64,000 bases of DNA, taken from assembly GCF_009760915.1 (NCBI RefSeq), contig NZ_VIDQ01000005.1, forward strand, positions 96,274 through 160,273, written 5' to 3'. Below are positions 26,797 through 35,346 of this stretch, one piece after another. How positions within the stretch are numbered: position 1 is the stretch's first letter; every line of letters starts with the position of its first letter. Both the position numbers and the translations under genes were made by a program. The notes beneath the pieces are model-generated. The model did not search any database, was not told the origin of the DNA, and saw only the letters and a program-made list of their open reading frames with translations. This DNA is from Azohydromonas aeria. GTDB lineage: Bacteria > Pseudomonadota > Gammaproteobacteria > Burkholderiales > Burkholderiaceae_C.

Positions 26797-28407
26797 TTAA
26801 TACGCTCGGTTGTCGTTGTTTGCCGATTTTTGTCGTGCTTCCCGCACCTGCTGCAGTCGCTGCAGCAGCTTGCCCAAGTGATCGTGCGTGAAGTCGCGCA
26901 GCGTGGCCTGGGCGTCACCGGACGGCAGTCGCGGCGCGTAGACCAGGATGGCCGCCGCATCGTCGCCGCGGCCCAGCAGCAGGCTCCACACGCCCAGCGC
27001 CTTGGCCCGGAGATCGCTGCTCGTGAGCTCGCCGTTGACCCAGTAGAGCTGCCAGACAATGATCTCTTCTGTCGGTGGGCTGCCTGGTGTGAATACCGCA
27101 CGCAGTTCGTTACTGCGTACGGGCACCGTCTGGCCATCAAGCACCACTTCACGTCGCTCGGTGGCGCCGGCGATCCAGCGCGGTCCGTCCCTGGACACGC
27201 TGGCCAGACGGTGCAGCGAGCTCACCAGCTTGCTGTCCTGGTCCTGGCGCGCGTAGTAGGCGACGACCACGCCCGCCTGCTGCGCGCCCCGGACGTAGCC
27301 TGCCTCGAACTGCGCCGCTGCATTCACGAAGCCATGTCGCCAGCCCGTCAGTGGCTGCGGTGCCGGTTGCCATCCCGCTGCCGGCGCCAGCAGCGCCTGC
27401 AGCTGCGGCGCGCCGCCCTGCTGCGCCGTCGCGCGCAGGTGCGCCAGCCAGCCCTGCCCCGCCAGCGCCAGCGCCGCGGCGGCCAGCGCGGCAAGCCAGA
27501 TCGTGCGCTGTGCCGCAGGCGCGGCCGTCGGCGCTTCGCCGGCGCCGGCCGGCCCGGCCACGGCCGCAGACTCGGACCAGCGCATGCCCACGGCGAACAG
27601 CACCATGATGACGAAGCCGAAGAACACCCACCCGTACACGAGATGGTCGGCGCCCGTGGCAATGGCATTGCCGCTCAGGTGCCCCAGCATCACGATGATG
27701 TAGGCCCGCACCCAGTTGGCCAGGATCGGCACCACCAGCGACGCCGCCACGAACATCGCGCGCCGCAGCGGGCTGCGGTAATTCAAGTAGGCGAACAGCA
27801 CGCCGACCATGAACGAGGCGATGAGATAGCGCAGCCCGCTGCAGGCCGCCTCCACCGACCAGGAGCCCGAAGGAATGACGAACTGCAGCCCGTCGCGCAT
27901 GACCGGGATGCCGGTGAGGTGCAGCGCCCACACCGTGAAGTCCGCCGTCCAGGCCATGAGCTGCGGCATCATGAACTCGCCCAGCGGCACCATGAAGAAC
28001 AGGAAGCCCAGGGGGAACAGCAGCCGCCGCGCCACATGCAGGCCCAGCACCAGCGGCACGGCCAGCACCAGCGCGGTCACCAGCGCCAGCTGCGCCACCG
28101 AGTTGGCCACCGCGAGCACGCCCAGCAGCCACGCCAGCAGCGCCGCGGCCAGCAACGGCAGCAGCGCGGGGGCCGCGCGCGGCGTCAGCGCCGCGATCTG
28201 CGCCCGCTGGCGCCAGGCCAGCCACAGCGCCACGAACGGCACGACCATGGCATGGGCGAAGGTCTCGGAACGCAACCAGATCTCCACCATGGACGCCAGC
28301 GTCGCGTGGCCGGCCAGCGCCAGCGCCGCCCACAGCAGCGCCAGCGCCGCCAGCGCCGGCTTCCAGCCGCGCCCGGCGGCCGGCACGGGAAAGGCAACGC
28401 TGCTCAT
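26797..28407 (-). CDS. xrtA: Exosortase A fused to an EpsI-type domain
   Basis: This is a 536-residue protein. Residues about 20-275 are a multi-span exosortase with the catalytic triad visible: Cys189 in EAACSGLRY, Arg234 in NWVRAYIIV and His255 in GADHLVYGW. After a further hydrophobic helix (about 305-325), the C-terminal 200 residues are an EpsI (DUF3485-like) periplasmic domain with the VVAYYARQDQDSKLVSS region. Exosortases cleave PEP-CTERM sorting tails; EpsI-like domains are of unknown biochemical role. The ATG overlaps the stop of the glycosyltransferase gene (28404-28407), and the next gene starts ten bases after its stop. No PEP-CTERM substrate is encoded in the window. Confidence 0.95.
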   Translation of the reverse strand: MSSVAFPVPAAGRGWKPALAALALLWAALALAGHATLASMVEIWLRSETFAHAMVVPFVALWLAWRQRAQIAALTPRAAPALLPLLAAALLAWLLGVLAVANSVAQLALVTALVLAVPLVLGLHVARRLLFPLGFLFFMVPLGEFMMPQLMAWTADFTVWALHLTGIPVMRDGLQFVIPSGSWSVEAACSGLRYLIASFMVGVLFAYLNYRSPLRRAMFVAASLVVPILANWVRAYIIVMLGHLSGNAIATGADHLVYGWVFFGFVIMVLFAVGMRWSESAAVAGPAGAGEAPTAAPAAQRTIWLAALAAAALALAGQGWLAHLRATAQQGGAPQLQALLAPAAGWQPAPQPLTGWRHGFVNAAAQFEAGYVRGAQQAGVVVAYYARQDQDSKLVSSLHRLASVSRDGPRWIAGATERREVVLDGQTVPVRSNELRAVFTPGSPPTEEIIVWQLYWVNGELTSSDLRAKALGVWSLLLGRGDDAAAILVYAPRLPSGDAQATLRDFTHDHLGKLLQRLQQVREARQKSANNDNRAY

Positions 28408-29639
28408 GCCTTGCACAGCGCCTGCGGCACGGCATGCGCCGCCGCGGCCCGGTCGAGGTAGGCGTCGATGCCCGCCAGGTGAGCATCCCAGCTGTAGCTG
28501 CGCAGCACGCGCTCGCGTCCGGCCTGCCCGATGGCGGCCGCGCGCTCGGGCTGGCTCAGCAGCAGGTCGATCTGCTGCACGTAGTCCTCGACCTCCAGCG
28601 CCGGCAGCAATTCGGCGCCGGGCTCGGCGTCGATGGCCCGGGTGCAGGTCAGCGACGCCACCACCGGGCGCGCCATGGCCATGGCCTCCAGGATCTTGTT
28701 CTGCACGCCGCGCGCCAGTCGCAGCGGCGCCACCACCGCAGCGGCATGCTGCAGGTACGGGCGCACGTCGGGCACGGTGCCGGTGACGCTCACGTGCGGT
28801 CCGGACAGCGCCTGCACCGCCGCGGTGGGGCTGCGGCCCACGATGTGCAGCCGCAGCCGCGGCCAGCGTGCCAGCAACTGCGGCAGCACCTCGCTGGCGA
28901 ACCAGCACACCGCGTCGACGTTGGGCCAGTAGTCCATGGCCCCGGTGAAGACCAGCGGCTGCGGCTCGTCGCCGAAGGGCGAGGCGCGCCGTGCATCCGG
29001 GGCGAAGAACTCGGCGTCCACGCCGTTGCCCATGGCGTCCACGCCTGCCGTGCACTCCGGCGCCAGCTGCCGAAACAGGGCCGCCTCGGCCTCCGTGACG
29101 AAGAAGGAGCGGCGCGCGCGCGCCGCCACCGCGCGCTCGTAGGCGAGCAGCTCACGGCCCTCGCGCGCGTACAGCCACGACATCGGCCAGCGGTGGGCGT
29201 CGGCGTACTGGGTCCACTTGGCCGAATCCACGTCCACGAAGTCCACCAGCATCGGCAGGCCCGGCACCTCGTCCACGTACTGCGCCATCGAGGAGGAGAA
29301 GACCACGGCCGTGTCCAGCGCCTGGCGCGCGGCGAGCCCGCGCACCCAGCGCCGCAGGCCCGCGTCGGCGTAGTAGCTCAGCGTCAGCGCCTGGCCTTGC
29401 GGCAGCGCGCGCAGGCTGGCCAGGCGCGCCAGGCGCGGCTGCAGCCGCGCCACGTGCATCTCGGCGCAGTACGGGCGCACGTGCTCCACGTAGGCCTCGT
29501 CCTCCGGGTCGTCCACGAAGGTGCCCAGGAACACGCGGTGGCGCGCCGACAGGTGCTTCAGGAGGTGGAACGAGCGCACCTTGTCGCCCTTGTTGGGCGG
29601 GTACGGCAGCCGGTGCACGAGATACAGCAGGTTGGCCAT
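28404..29639 (-). CDS. Exosortase A-associated glycosyltransferase, GT4 (TIGR03087-like)
   Basis: This 411-residue enzyme has the N-terminal pattern LVHRLPYPPNKGDKVRSFHLL, characteristic of the XrtA-linked TIGR03087 group. VDFVDVDSAKW lies near residue 140, GNGVDAEFFAP at the domain junction, and VAPLRLARGVQNKILEAMAMARPVV marks the donor-binding half. It adds a sugar to the growing repeat unit. It is translationally coupled to xrtA by an ATGA overlap and follows the FemAB gene by four bases. Confidence 0.93.
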   Translation of the reverse strand: MANLLYLVHRLPYPPNKGDKVRSFHLLKHLSARHRVFLGTFVDDPEDEAYVEHVRPYCAEMHVARLQPRLARLASLRALPQGQALTLSYYADAGLRRWVRGLAARQALDTAVVFSSSMAQYVDEVPGLPMLVDFVDVDSAKWTQYADAHRWPMSWLYAREGRELLAYERAVAARARRSFFVTEAEAALFRQLAPECTAGVDAMGNGVDAEFFAPDARRASPFGDEPQPLVFTGAMDYWPNVDAVCWFASEVLPQLLARWPRLRLHIVGRSPTAAVQALSGPHVSVTGTVPDVRPYLQHAAAVVAPLRLARGVQNKILEAMAMARPVVASLTCTRAIDAEPGAELLPALEVEDYVQQIDLLLSQPERAAAIGQAGRERVLRSYSWDAHLAGIDAYLDRAAAAHAVPQALCKA

Positions 29640-29643
29640 GTCG

Positions 29644-30681
29644 TCATCCCAGGCTGCGCACCACCAGGGGCCCCAGCCGGTTGGCCAGCGCGATGGGCAT
29701 GCGCCGCCAGGCCTCGATGAAGAGCTTGTACTTGGCGTTGGACGGGTTGTTCTGCGGCACCGAGTCGCGCTTGTAGAGCCGGTACTCGTAATGCAGCGGC
29801 GTGGGCTCGAAGCCCCAGTTCTTCTTGAACGAGTAGGAGCCCGTGCCCTGCTTGCTGCGCCCGTAGTCGAAGACCTTGCAGCCGCGCGCCAGCGCGTGGC
29901 GCATGAGTTCCCAGTACTTGAAGTCGTTGGCCGCCAGGTCGCGCGCGGCCACCGCGTCGCCGGCGTAGTACGGCAGGATCTGGTCGCGGAAGTAGAAGCT
30001 CATCACGGCGCTCAGCGGCTGGCCATCGGGGCCATTCACGGCCATGAGCTCCACCGCGTCGCCGAACTCCTCGCGCAGCGCCTGGAAGTAGCGCCGCGGC
30101 AGCGCCGGCGTGCCGTGGCGATGCACATTGTCGGCATACAGGGCGAAGAAGCGGTCCAGGTCCTGGTGCACCGTGCTGGTCAGGCCGTTCTTGATGCCCT
30201 TGCGCACCATGGCGCGCTGCTTGCGCGGAATGGCCGCCATGTTGGCCTCCTCGCCCTCCAGCAGCTCCTTGCGGAAGGTGACGTAGAGGTCCTGCTCGGG
30301 CCAGTCGGCATGGCGCCGCGCCATGTGGCGCAGCTCCAGGTACTGCACGCCGAGCTTGCGGCCGAGCTCGTCGGCATGCACCTCCAGGGCCTGCGCGGCG
30401 TCGGCGCTGGTGGCGGCCACGCCGCCGTAGACCGCGAAGGGCAGGCTCGTGAGCGAACTGCCGAACAGCCAGCTGCGCACGTGCGCCAGCGGCAGCACGC
30501 CCTCGATGGCGCCGGCGCGACGCGCCAGCAGGAAGTGCGTCTGGTGCCCGAAGGACTCGCGCAGCACGCGCTGCCAGCCGGCGCGGTGGAAGAAGGTGGC
30601 CTCGGGGCAGGACAGGACGAACTCGTCCCAGTTCGCCACGGCGCGCTGGTCGCCCGTGGCGAGCAACTCGATCTGGATCAT
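29644..30681 (-). CDS. FemAB-like protein, exosortase A-associated
   Basis: This 345-residue protein has a FemAB/GNAT double fold, close to the XrtA-associated FemAB family (TIGR03019). ATFFHRAGWQRVLRESFGH is near the N-terminus; IPRKQRAMVRKGIKNGL and FDYGRSKQGTGSYSFKKNWGF are the conserved C-terminal elements. FemAB proteins transfer amino acids from aminoacyl-tRNA, so aminoacylation of a sugar or lipid carrier is the best guess. The start ATG 30681 overlaps the deacetylase stop (ATGA). The long open frame upstream of it is antisense-like noise within the deacetylase gene. Confidence 0.92.
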   Translation of the reverse strand: MIQIELLATGDQRAVANWDEFVLSCPEATFFHRAGWQRVLRESFGHQTHFLLARRAGAIEGVLPLAHVRSWLFGSSLTSLPFAVYGGVAATSADAAQALEVHADELGRKLGVQYLELRHMARRHADWPEQDLYVTFRKELLEGEEANMAAIPRKQRAMVRKGIKNGLTSTVHQDLDRFFALYADNVHRHGTPALPRRYFQALREEFGDAVELMAVNGPDGQPLSAVMSFYFRDQILPYYAGDAVAARDLAANDFKYWELMRHALARGCKVFDYGRSKQGTGSYSFKKNWGFEPTPLHYEYRLYKRDSVPQNNPSNAKYKLFIEAWRRMPIALANRLGPLVVRSLG

Positions 30682-31535
30682 GCGTGTTGGGCAGGCGTGC
30701 CGAGGAAGATGCGGTCCATGCGGCCCCAGCGGAAGTCGGCCAGCAGCCGCTCCAGCCGGGACTCCATGCGCTGCAGGTTCAGGTAGTGCCGGAACCGCGC
30801 CTTGCGCCCCACGCCGGCCACGCGCGGCTGGTCGGGGTCGATCTCCCAGGGATGAAAGTAGAAGATCGCAGACTGGCGCTCGGACTCGTTGACGTGCCTC
30901 AACATCCAGCGTGACACCCCGTAGGGCAGCAGCCGGAAATAGCCGCCGCCGCTCGAAGGCAGGTTGCGCGAGAGCAGCCGCAGCGTCGTCGGCGGTGCCT
31001 CGATGAAGCCGCTGCCCGTGGCGTCGAAGGCAAAGCGCGGCGCCTCGGGCATGCCGTAGTGGTCGTGCACGATCGGGTAGACGCTGGAGCTGTAGCGGTA
31101 GCCCGCGCGCTGCAGCTCGGCGAAGGCCCACGGGTTGGTCCGCCCGATGGAGAAGCTCGGCGCGCGGTAGCCCACCACCGGCACGCCGCCGATGTCCTCC
31201 AGCAGCGCCTTGGCGCGGCGCACGTCCTCGAAGAACTGCGCCGGCGTGAAGTCGCTGGCGCGCTGGTGGTCCCAGCCGTGACTGGCGAGCTCGTGGCCGC
31301 CGGCCACGATGTCGCGCACCAGCTGCGGGTAGCGCTCGGCCACCCAGCCCAGCGTGAAGAAGGTGGCCTGCACGCCGTGGCGGCGCAGCATCTCCAGGAT
31401 GCGCTCGACGTTGCGCTCGACGCGGCACTCGCGCGCGTCCCACTCGCTGCGCGGGATGTGCGGCGCGAAGGCCGAGACCTGGAAGTAGTCCTCCACGTCG
31501 ATCGTGAAGGCGTTGGTGACGGGGACCGTGTGCAT
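30678..31535 (-). CDS. Polysaccharide deacetylase, exosortase A-associated (CE4)
   Basis: This 285-residue enzyme begins with the TIDVEDYFQV motif (residues about 11-20), the form taken by the NodB metal-site Asp in this subfamily (TIGR03006-like). ELASHGWDHQ provides the His pair, RAPSFSIG follows, and FYFHPWEIDPDQPR is the C-terminal signature. It probably removes N-acetyl groups from the polysaccharide or its lipid-linked precursor. The ATGA overlap with the FemAB gene downstream makes an aminoacyl transfer onto a freed amine an appealing but unproved link. Confidence 0.94.
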   Translation of the reverse strand: MHTVPVTNAFTIDVEDYFQVSAFAPHIPRSEWDARECRVERNVERILEMLRRHGVQATFFTLGWVAERYPQLVRDIVAGGHELASHGWDHQRASDFTPAQFFEDVRRAKALLEDIGGVPVVGYRAPSFSIGRTNPWAFAELQRAGYRYSSSVYPIVHDHYGMPEAPRFAFDATGSGFIEAPPTTLRLLSRNLPSSGGGYFRLLPYGVSRWMLRHVNESERQSAIFYFHPWEIDPDQPRVAGVGRKARFRHYLNLQRMESRLERLLADFRWGRMDRIFLGTPAQHA

Positions 31536-31574
31536 GATTGTTGTTATCGGACGCGCGGAGACGGACTCAAGGGC

Positions 31575-32708
31575 TCAGGGCATGCGGCCCGCCAGCCACT
31601 GCCACAGGTCGGCGGCAATGCGTTCGGCGGCACGGCCGTCCCAGAGCTCGGGCACGCGCCCACGCTTGCCCTGGCCGGCGAGTACCTGCGCCACGCCTTG
31701 CACGATCGCGTCGTGGTCGCGCCCCACCAGCGTGTTGGTGCCCTGCTCCACCGTGATCGGGCGCTCGGTGTTCTCGCGCAGCGTCAGGCACGGCACGCCC
31801 AGTGCGGTGCTCTCCTCCTGCAGACCGCCGGAGTCGGTCAGCAGCAGCGTGGCCTGGCTCATAAGGCCCAGCATCTCCAGGTAGCCCTGCGGCGGCAGCA
31901 GCGCGGTGCGGCTGGCGTCGAGCAGGCCGCCCAGGCCGAAGCGCTCGATGTTGCCGCGGGTGCGCGGGTGCAGCGCGAAGACCAGCGGCAGCCGCTGCGC
32001 CACCTCGGACAGCGTCGTCAGCAGCGCGCGCAGCGTGGGCGCGTCATCGACGTTGGAGGGCCGGTGCAGCGTCACCACGCCGTAGCCCTGCGCCAGCAGC
32101 GCCGGGTCGATGCCGTGCGCGGCCAGCGTCTGCGCCGGCGCGCGCGCGGCCTCGCGGCTGGACAGCAGCGAGTCGATCATCACGTTGCCGGCAAAGCACA
32201 CGCGCTCCAGCGCGATGCCCTCGCGCGCGAGGTTGTCCGCGGCGCTGCGCTCGGTGGTGTAGAGCCGGTCGGCCACCTGGTCGGTGAGCACGCGGTTGAT
32301 CTCCTCGGGCATGGCGCGGTCGCCGCTGCGCAGCCCGGCTTCCACGTGCACCACCGGCACGCCCTTCTTCACCGCCACCAGCGTGCACGCCAGCGTCGAG
32401 TTGACGTCGCCCACCACGATCACGCAGCTGGGCCGGTGCTCGTCGAGCAGCGGCTCGAAGCGGCGCATGACTTCGGCGGTCTGCACCGCGTGGCTGCCCG
32501 AGCCGACTTCCAGGTTGATGTCCGGGCGCGGCAGCTTCAGGTCGCGGAAGAGCTGGTCGCTCATCTGCTCGTCGTAGTGCTGGCCGGTGTGCACCAGCAG
32601 CGACGGGATGGCCGGCTGATGCGCGGCCAGGGCGCGCAGGATGGGCGCCATCTTCATGAAATTGGGCCGTGCGCCCACCACGCACAGCACCGGGCCGTTC
32701 AAGCTCAT
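31575..32708 (-). CDS. wecB: UDP-N-acetylglucosamine 2-epimerase (non-hydrolysing)
   Basis: This 377-residue enzyme has the family motifs in order: VGARPNFMK near residues 11-19, HTGQHYDEQMS, GDVNST, HVEAGLRSGDRAMPEE, THLHRPSN-type TLHRPSNVDD, and TDSGGLQEE with RENTERP near residue 290-310. It interconverts UDP-GlcNAc and UDP-ManNAc and so supplies a sugar for the repeat unit, possibly oxidised by the dehydrogenase at 25507. The start ATG 32708 overlaps the stop of the ATPase gene (ATGA). A 39-base gap separates it from the deacetylase gene downstream. Confidence 0.95.
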   Translation of the reverse strand: MSLNGPVLCVVGARPNFMKMAPILRALAAHQPAIPSLLVHTGQHYDEQMSDQLFRDLKLPRPDINLEVGSGSHAVQTAEVMRRFEPLLDEHRPSCVIVVGDVNSTLACTLVAVKKGVPVVHVEAGLRSGDRAMPEEINRVLTDQVADRLYTTERSAADNLAREGIALERVCFAGNVMIDSLLSSREAARAPAQTLAAHGIDPALLAQGYGVVTLHRPSNVDDAPTLRALLTTLSEVAQRLPLVFALHPRTRGNIERFGLGGLLDASRTALLPPQGYLEMLGLMSQATLLLTDSGGLQEESTALGVPCLTLRENTERPITVEQGTNTLVGRDHDAIVQGVAQVLAGQGKRGRVPELWDGRAAERIAADLWQWLAGRMP

Positions 32709-33760
32709 GCCTTGTTTTCCTCGGGTTTGTTGTCGGTGCGGCCGGGCTCGACAGCGCCCAGCAGGCGCTGCAGCAGCGCCAGCGTCTGCAGGTTGATGTG
32801 CTCCAGGCGCAGCAGGCTGTGCTCCAGGCGCTGCAGCCGGTCGCCGTGCTGCAGCGCGATCAGCCCGGCCACCTCCTGCGACATGGGCTGGCCGTCGATC
32901 AGCGGCATCTGCGCCGGCAGCGTCGCGGGCGTGCCGCCGGGCAGCGCCGCCTCGGTGGCGAACTCGCCCACCACCTGCTCGATGTCGGCCAGCGTCAGCC
33001 GCGTGTTGCCCGACAGGTAGCCCAGCAGCAGCAGCCGGTCGCACAGCGAGTTGATGCGCCGCGGGATGCCGGCGCTGGCCTGGTGCACCCGCTCGATCAC
33101 GCCGGGCTCGAACTCGGGCTTGTCGGGCGCGGCGCCGGCGCAGCGCAACCGGTGCTCGATGTAGTGCTGCGTATCCTCCAGGTCCAGCGGGCCGATGTGG
33201 CACGTGGCCGCCACGCGCTGGCGGAACTGCTCCATTTCCGGGCGCTGCAGGATCTGGCGGAACTCGGGCTGCCCCAGCAGGAAGCTCTGCAGCAGCGACT
33301 GGTTGCCCAGCTGGTAGTTGGAGAGCATGCGCAGCTCCTCGACGGCGCGCATGGTCAGGTTCTGCGCCTCGTCGACGATCAGCAGGCAGCGCTTGCCCTC
33401 CTGCGCCATGCTCAGCAGGAACGCCTCCAGCGCGATGAGCAGCTCGGACTTGGGCACGTCCTTGACGCGCAGCCCGAAGGCCGCGCCCACCATGCGCAGC
33501 GTGTCCTCGGCGTCGAGCTGCGTCGTCACGAGCTGGCCCACCACCACGTTGCTCTGGTTGAGCCCGTCGAGCAGCCCACGCAGCACGGTGGTCTTGCCCG
33601 CACCGATCTCGCCGGTGATGACGATGAAACCCTCGTTGCGCAGCACGCCATAGTCCAGGTACGCCTTGGCGCGGCGGTGCTGCTTGCTGGCGAAGTAGAA
33701 GGCGGGGTCGGGATTGAGCTGGAAAGGCTTGCAGCTCAGCCCGTAGAAGGCTTCGTACAT
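32705..33760 (-). CDS. ExeA-like AAA ATPase, exosortase A-associated
   Basis: This 351-residue protein has MYEAFYGLSCKPFQLNPDP at the N-terminus, the usual start of ExeA/GspA-like ATPases. Walker A is GEIGAGKTT near residues 50-58, Walker B is CLLIVDEAQNL near 130-140, and ASAGIPRRINSLCDRLLL is the sensor-2-like helix. It matches the XrtA-associated ATPase group (TIGR03015). The C-terminus after about residue 280 is a coiled-coil-like Leu-rich helix. It may energise or position the envelope-spanning export apparatus with the outer-membrane protein gene five bases upstream. Confidence 0.93.
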   Translation of the reverse strand: MYEAFYGLSCKPFQLNPDPAFYFASKQHRRAKAYLDYGVLRNEGFIVITGEIGAGKTTVLRGLLDGLNQSNVVVGQLVTTQLDAEDTLRMVGAAFGLRVKDVPKSELLIALEAFLLSMAQEGKRCLLIVDEAQNLTMRAVEELRMLSNYQLGNQSLLQSFLLGQPEFRQILQRPEMEQFRQRVAATCHIGPLDLEDTQHYIEHRLRCAGAAPDKPEFEPGVIERVHQASAGIPRRINSLCDRLLLLGYLSGNTRLTLADIEQVVGEFATEAALPGGTPATLPAQMPLIDGQPMSQEVAGLIALQHGDRLQRLEHSLLRLEHINLQTLALLQRLLGAVEPGRTDNKPEENKA

Positions 33761-33765
33761 GGTGG

Positions 33766-35316
33766 TCAGAAGGTCATCCCGAGGGTGCCGATCAGCGCCG
33801 ACTCGTCGTAGGGCTGCGTGCTGCTGGTGAAGAGGGTGCGCCGCCCCAGCAGGCTGAAGTTGCTGCGCGGCCCCAGCGCGGTGCTCCACTGCGCCGTGGC
33901 CGTGCGCAGCTCGGTGGAAACCGAGCTGCGCCCCCTGTTGCGGCTCTGCGACAGCGACAGCGACAGGTTCGACAAGGGCGTGAGCCGGTGCGCCAGCGTC
34001 AATGAATAGCCGCGCTGTCGCACAGCGCCATTGAGCAGGGGGTCCGGAGTGACGGCGTCCAGGCGCTCGGTGCTGCTTTGCTGGACCGTGAGGGTCAGCG
34101 TGTCGCGCGCGCCCAGCCAGGCCAGCGAGAGCTGTTGCGCCCGCGACAGCGTCACGCCGGAGCTCAGGAACGGCACCAGCACCACGGCATTGGGGTCGAG
34201 GTTGCGGCGCTTGAGCTCCTCGAGCACCGCGTTCTCACGCTCGGCGGCATCCTTGATCGTGGAAGCCAGCTGCTGGTCGAGGATGCTGAAGTTGGTGCCC
34301 TGGTTGATCTGCGTGAGCTGGCCCGCGCCGTTGGACATCGCGCGCGTGTCGCTGAAGTTCAGCGCCGCCCGGGGCCAGCGGTAGGAGAAGGCGACGTTGT
34401 AGGCATTGCCGAAGAAACGCCTCTCCACCTCGGAGCGGAGCTGCGAGCGCGCGCTGGGAGCCCAGTTGAGCTGCAGGCCGTAGGTGGCCCGCCCCTGCTT
34501 GTCGACGGAGGCGATGTCGGTGGATTCGTAGCCGCCGATGACGCCGGCGCTGAAATCGGGGCCGGGGCGGTACTGCAGCACGCCGCGCAGGATGTCGTCG
34601 TCGGTCGTGCGGCCCCGGCTGAAACTGCGCTGCGTGCGCGAGGCCTGCGCCGACCAGCCGAAGCGGGTGGGCTGGCTGCCGTTGCCGATGTCGAGCTGGG
34701 CCGTCGAGGATGAGGAGTTCGAGGCCAGATCCGACGTGCTGCTCGTGTTCTGGTGCGAAGCCCGCGCGCTCCAGTCCACGCCGGCACCCAGCCGTCCTTG
34801 CAGGCGCGGCGCAAGCTGCAAGGTGCGAACCTCGGTCTGGTTGTCGCGGCCCAGCTGGGCATCGGCGGACTGGACGCCCAACGGATTGACCGCCTGCTGC
34901 GTGATGCTGGCCGACGCGTCGATGAAGCCCGTGTTCTCCAGGACTTCGGCGCTGCCGTTGGCCCGCAGCGCGTTGAGCAGCTGGTTGGGCCGCGTGTCCT
35001 GCGCGTAAAGCAGCCCGGAGAGCGAGTAGTCGACGAAGCCCTGCACGCGGCCGCCGCGGCTGCTCGCATACAGCCCCGGGGCGATGCTCGTGATCAGGTC
35101 GGACTGCTTCGCGGCGCGCAGGTTGACGTTGCTGGTCGCGGTCTCGGAGATGGAAAGCCGCGGCACGAAGGTCCTCGGCTGCGTCCTGGCAGCGTCGCCT
35201 TCCGTCTCGACGCCGACCTGCGACCTCGCCTGCGCCTGCGCCTGCGCGGGTGCGGCCGCAACCGCCAGCAAGCCCAGTACGGGCAGCAGTTCCAGGGGCA
35301 ACGACTTCATTCTCAT
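33766..35316 (-). CDS. Outer-membrane beta-barrel protein, PEP-CTERM system-associated
   Basis: This roughly 516-residue protein has a signal peptide (hydrophobic stretch ending APAQAQAQA). The mature part has alternating amphipathic strands and terminates in an aromatic residue (TLGMTF), as expected of an outer-membrane barrel. It resembles the family TIGR03016 of XrtA loci and probably forms part of the export pore. Starts are ambiguous: ATG 35316 (MRMKSL), ATG 35310, or GTG 35337; none has a strong ribosome-binding site. A coiled region near residues 320-345 (KDAAERENAVLEELKRRN) may form a loop. Confidence 0.87.
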   Translation of the reverse strand: MRMKSLPLELLPVLGLLAVAAAPAQAQAQARSQVGVETEGDAARTQPRTFVPRLSISETATSNVNLRAAKQSDLITSIAPGLYASSRGGRVQGFVDYSLSGLLYAQDTRPNQLLNALRANGSAEVLENTGFIDASASITQQAVNPLGVQSADAQLGRDNQTEVRTLQLAPRLQGRLGAGVDWSARASHQNTSSTSDLASNSSSSTAQLDIGNGSQPTRFGWSAQASRTQRSFSRGRTTDDDILRGVLQYRPGPDFSAGVIGGYESTDIASVDKQGRATYGLQLNWAPSARSQLRSEVERRFFGNAYNVAFSYRWPRAALNFSDTRAMSNGAGQLTQINQGTNFSILDQQLASTIKDAAERENAVLEELKRRNLDPNAVVLVPFLSSGVTLSRAQQLSLAWLGARDTLTLTVQQSSTERLDAVTPDPLLNGAVRQRGYSLTLAHRLTPLSNLSLSLSQSRNRGRSSVSTELRTATAQWSTALGPRSNFSLLGRRTLFTSSTQPYDESALIGTLGMTF

Positions 35317-35346
35317 CGGCGGGAGTTTGCGTGACACCGGGCGGCC

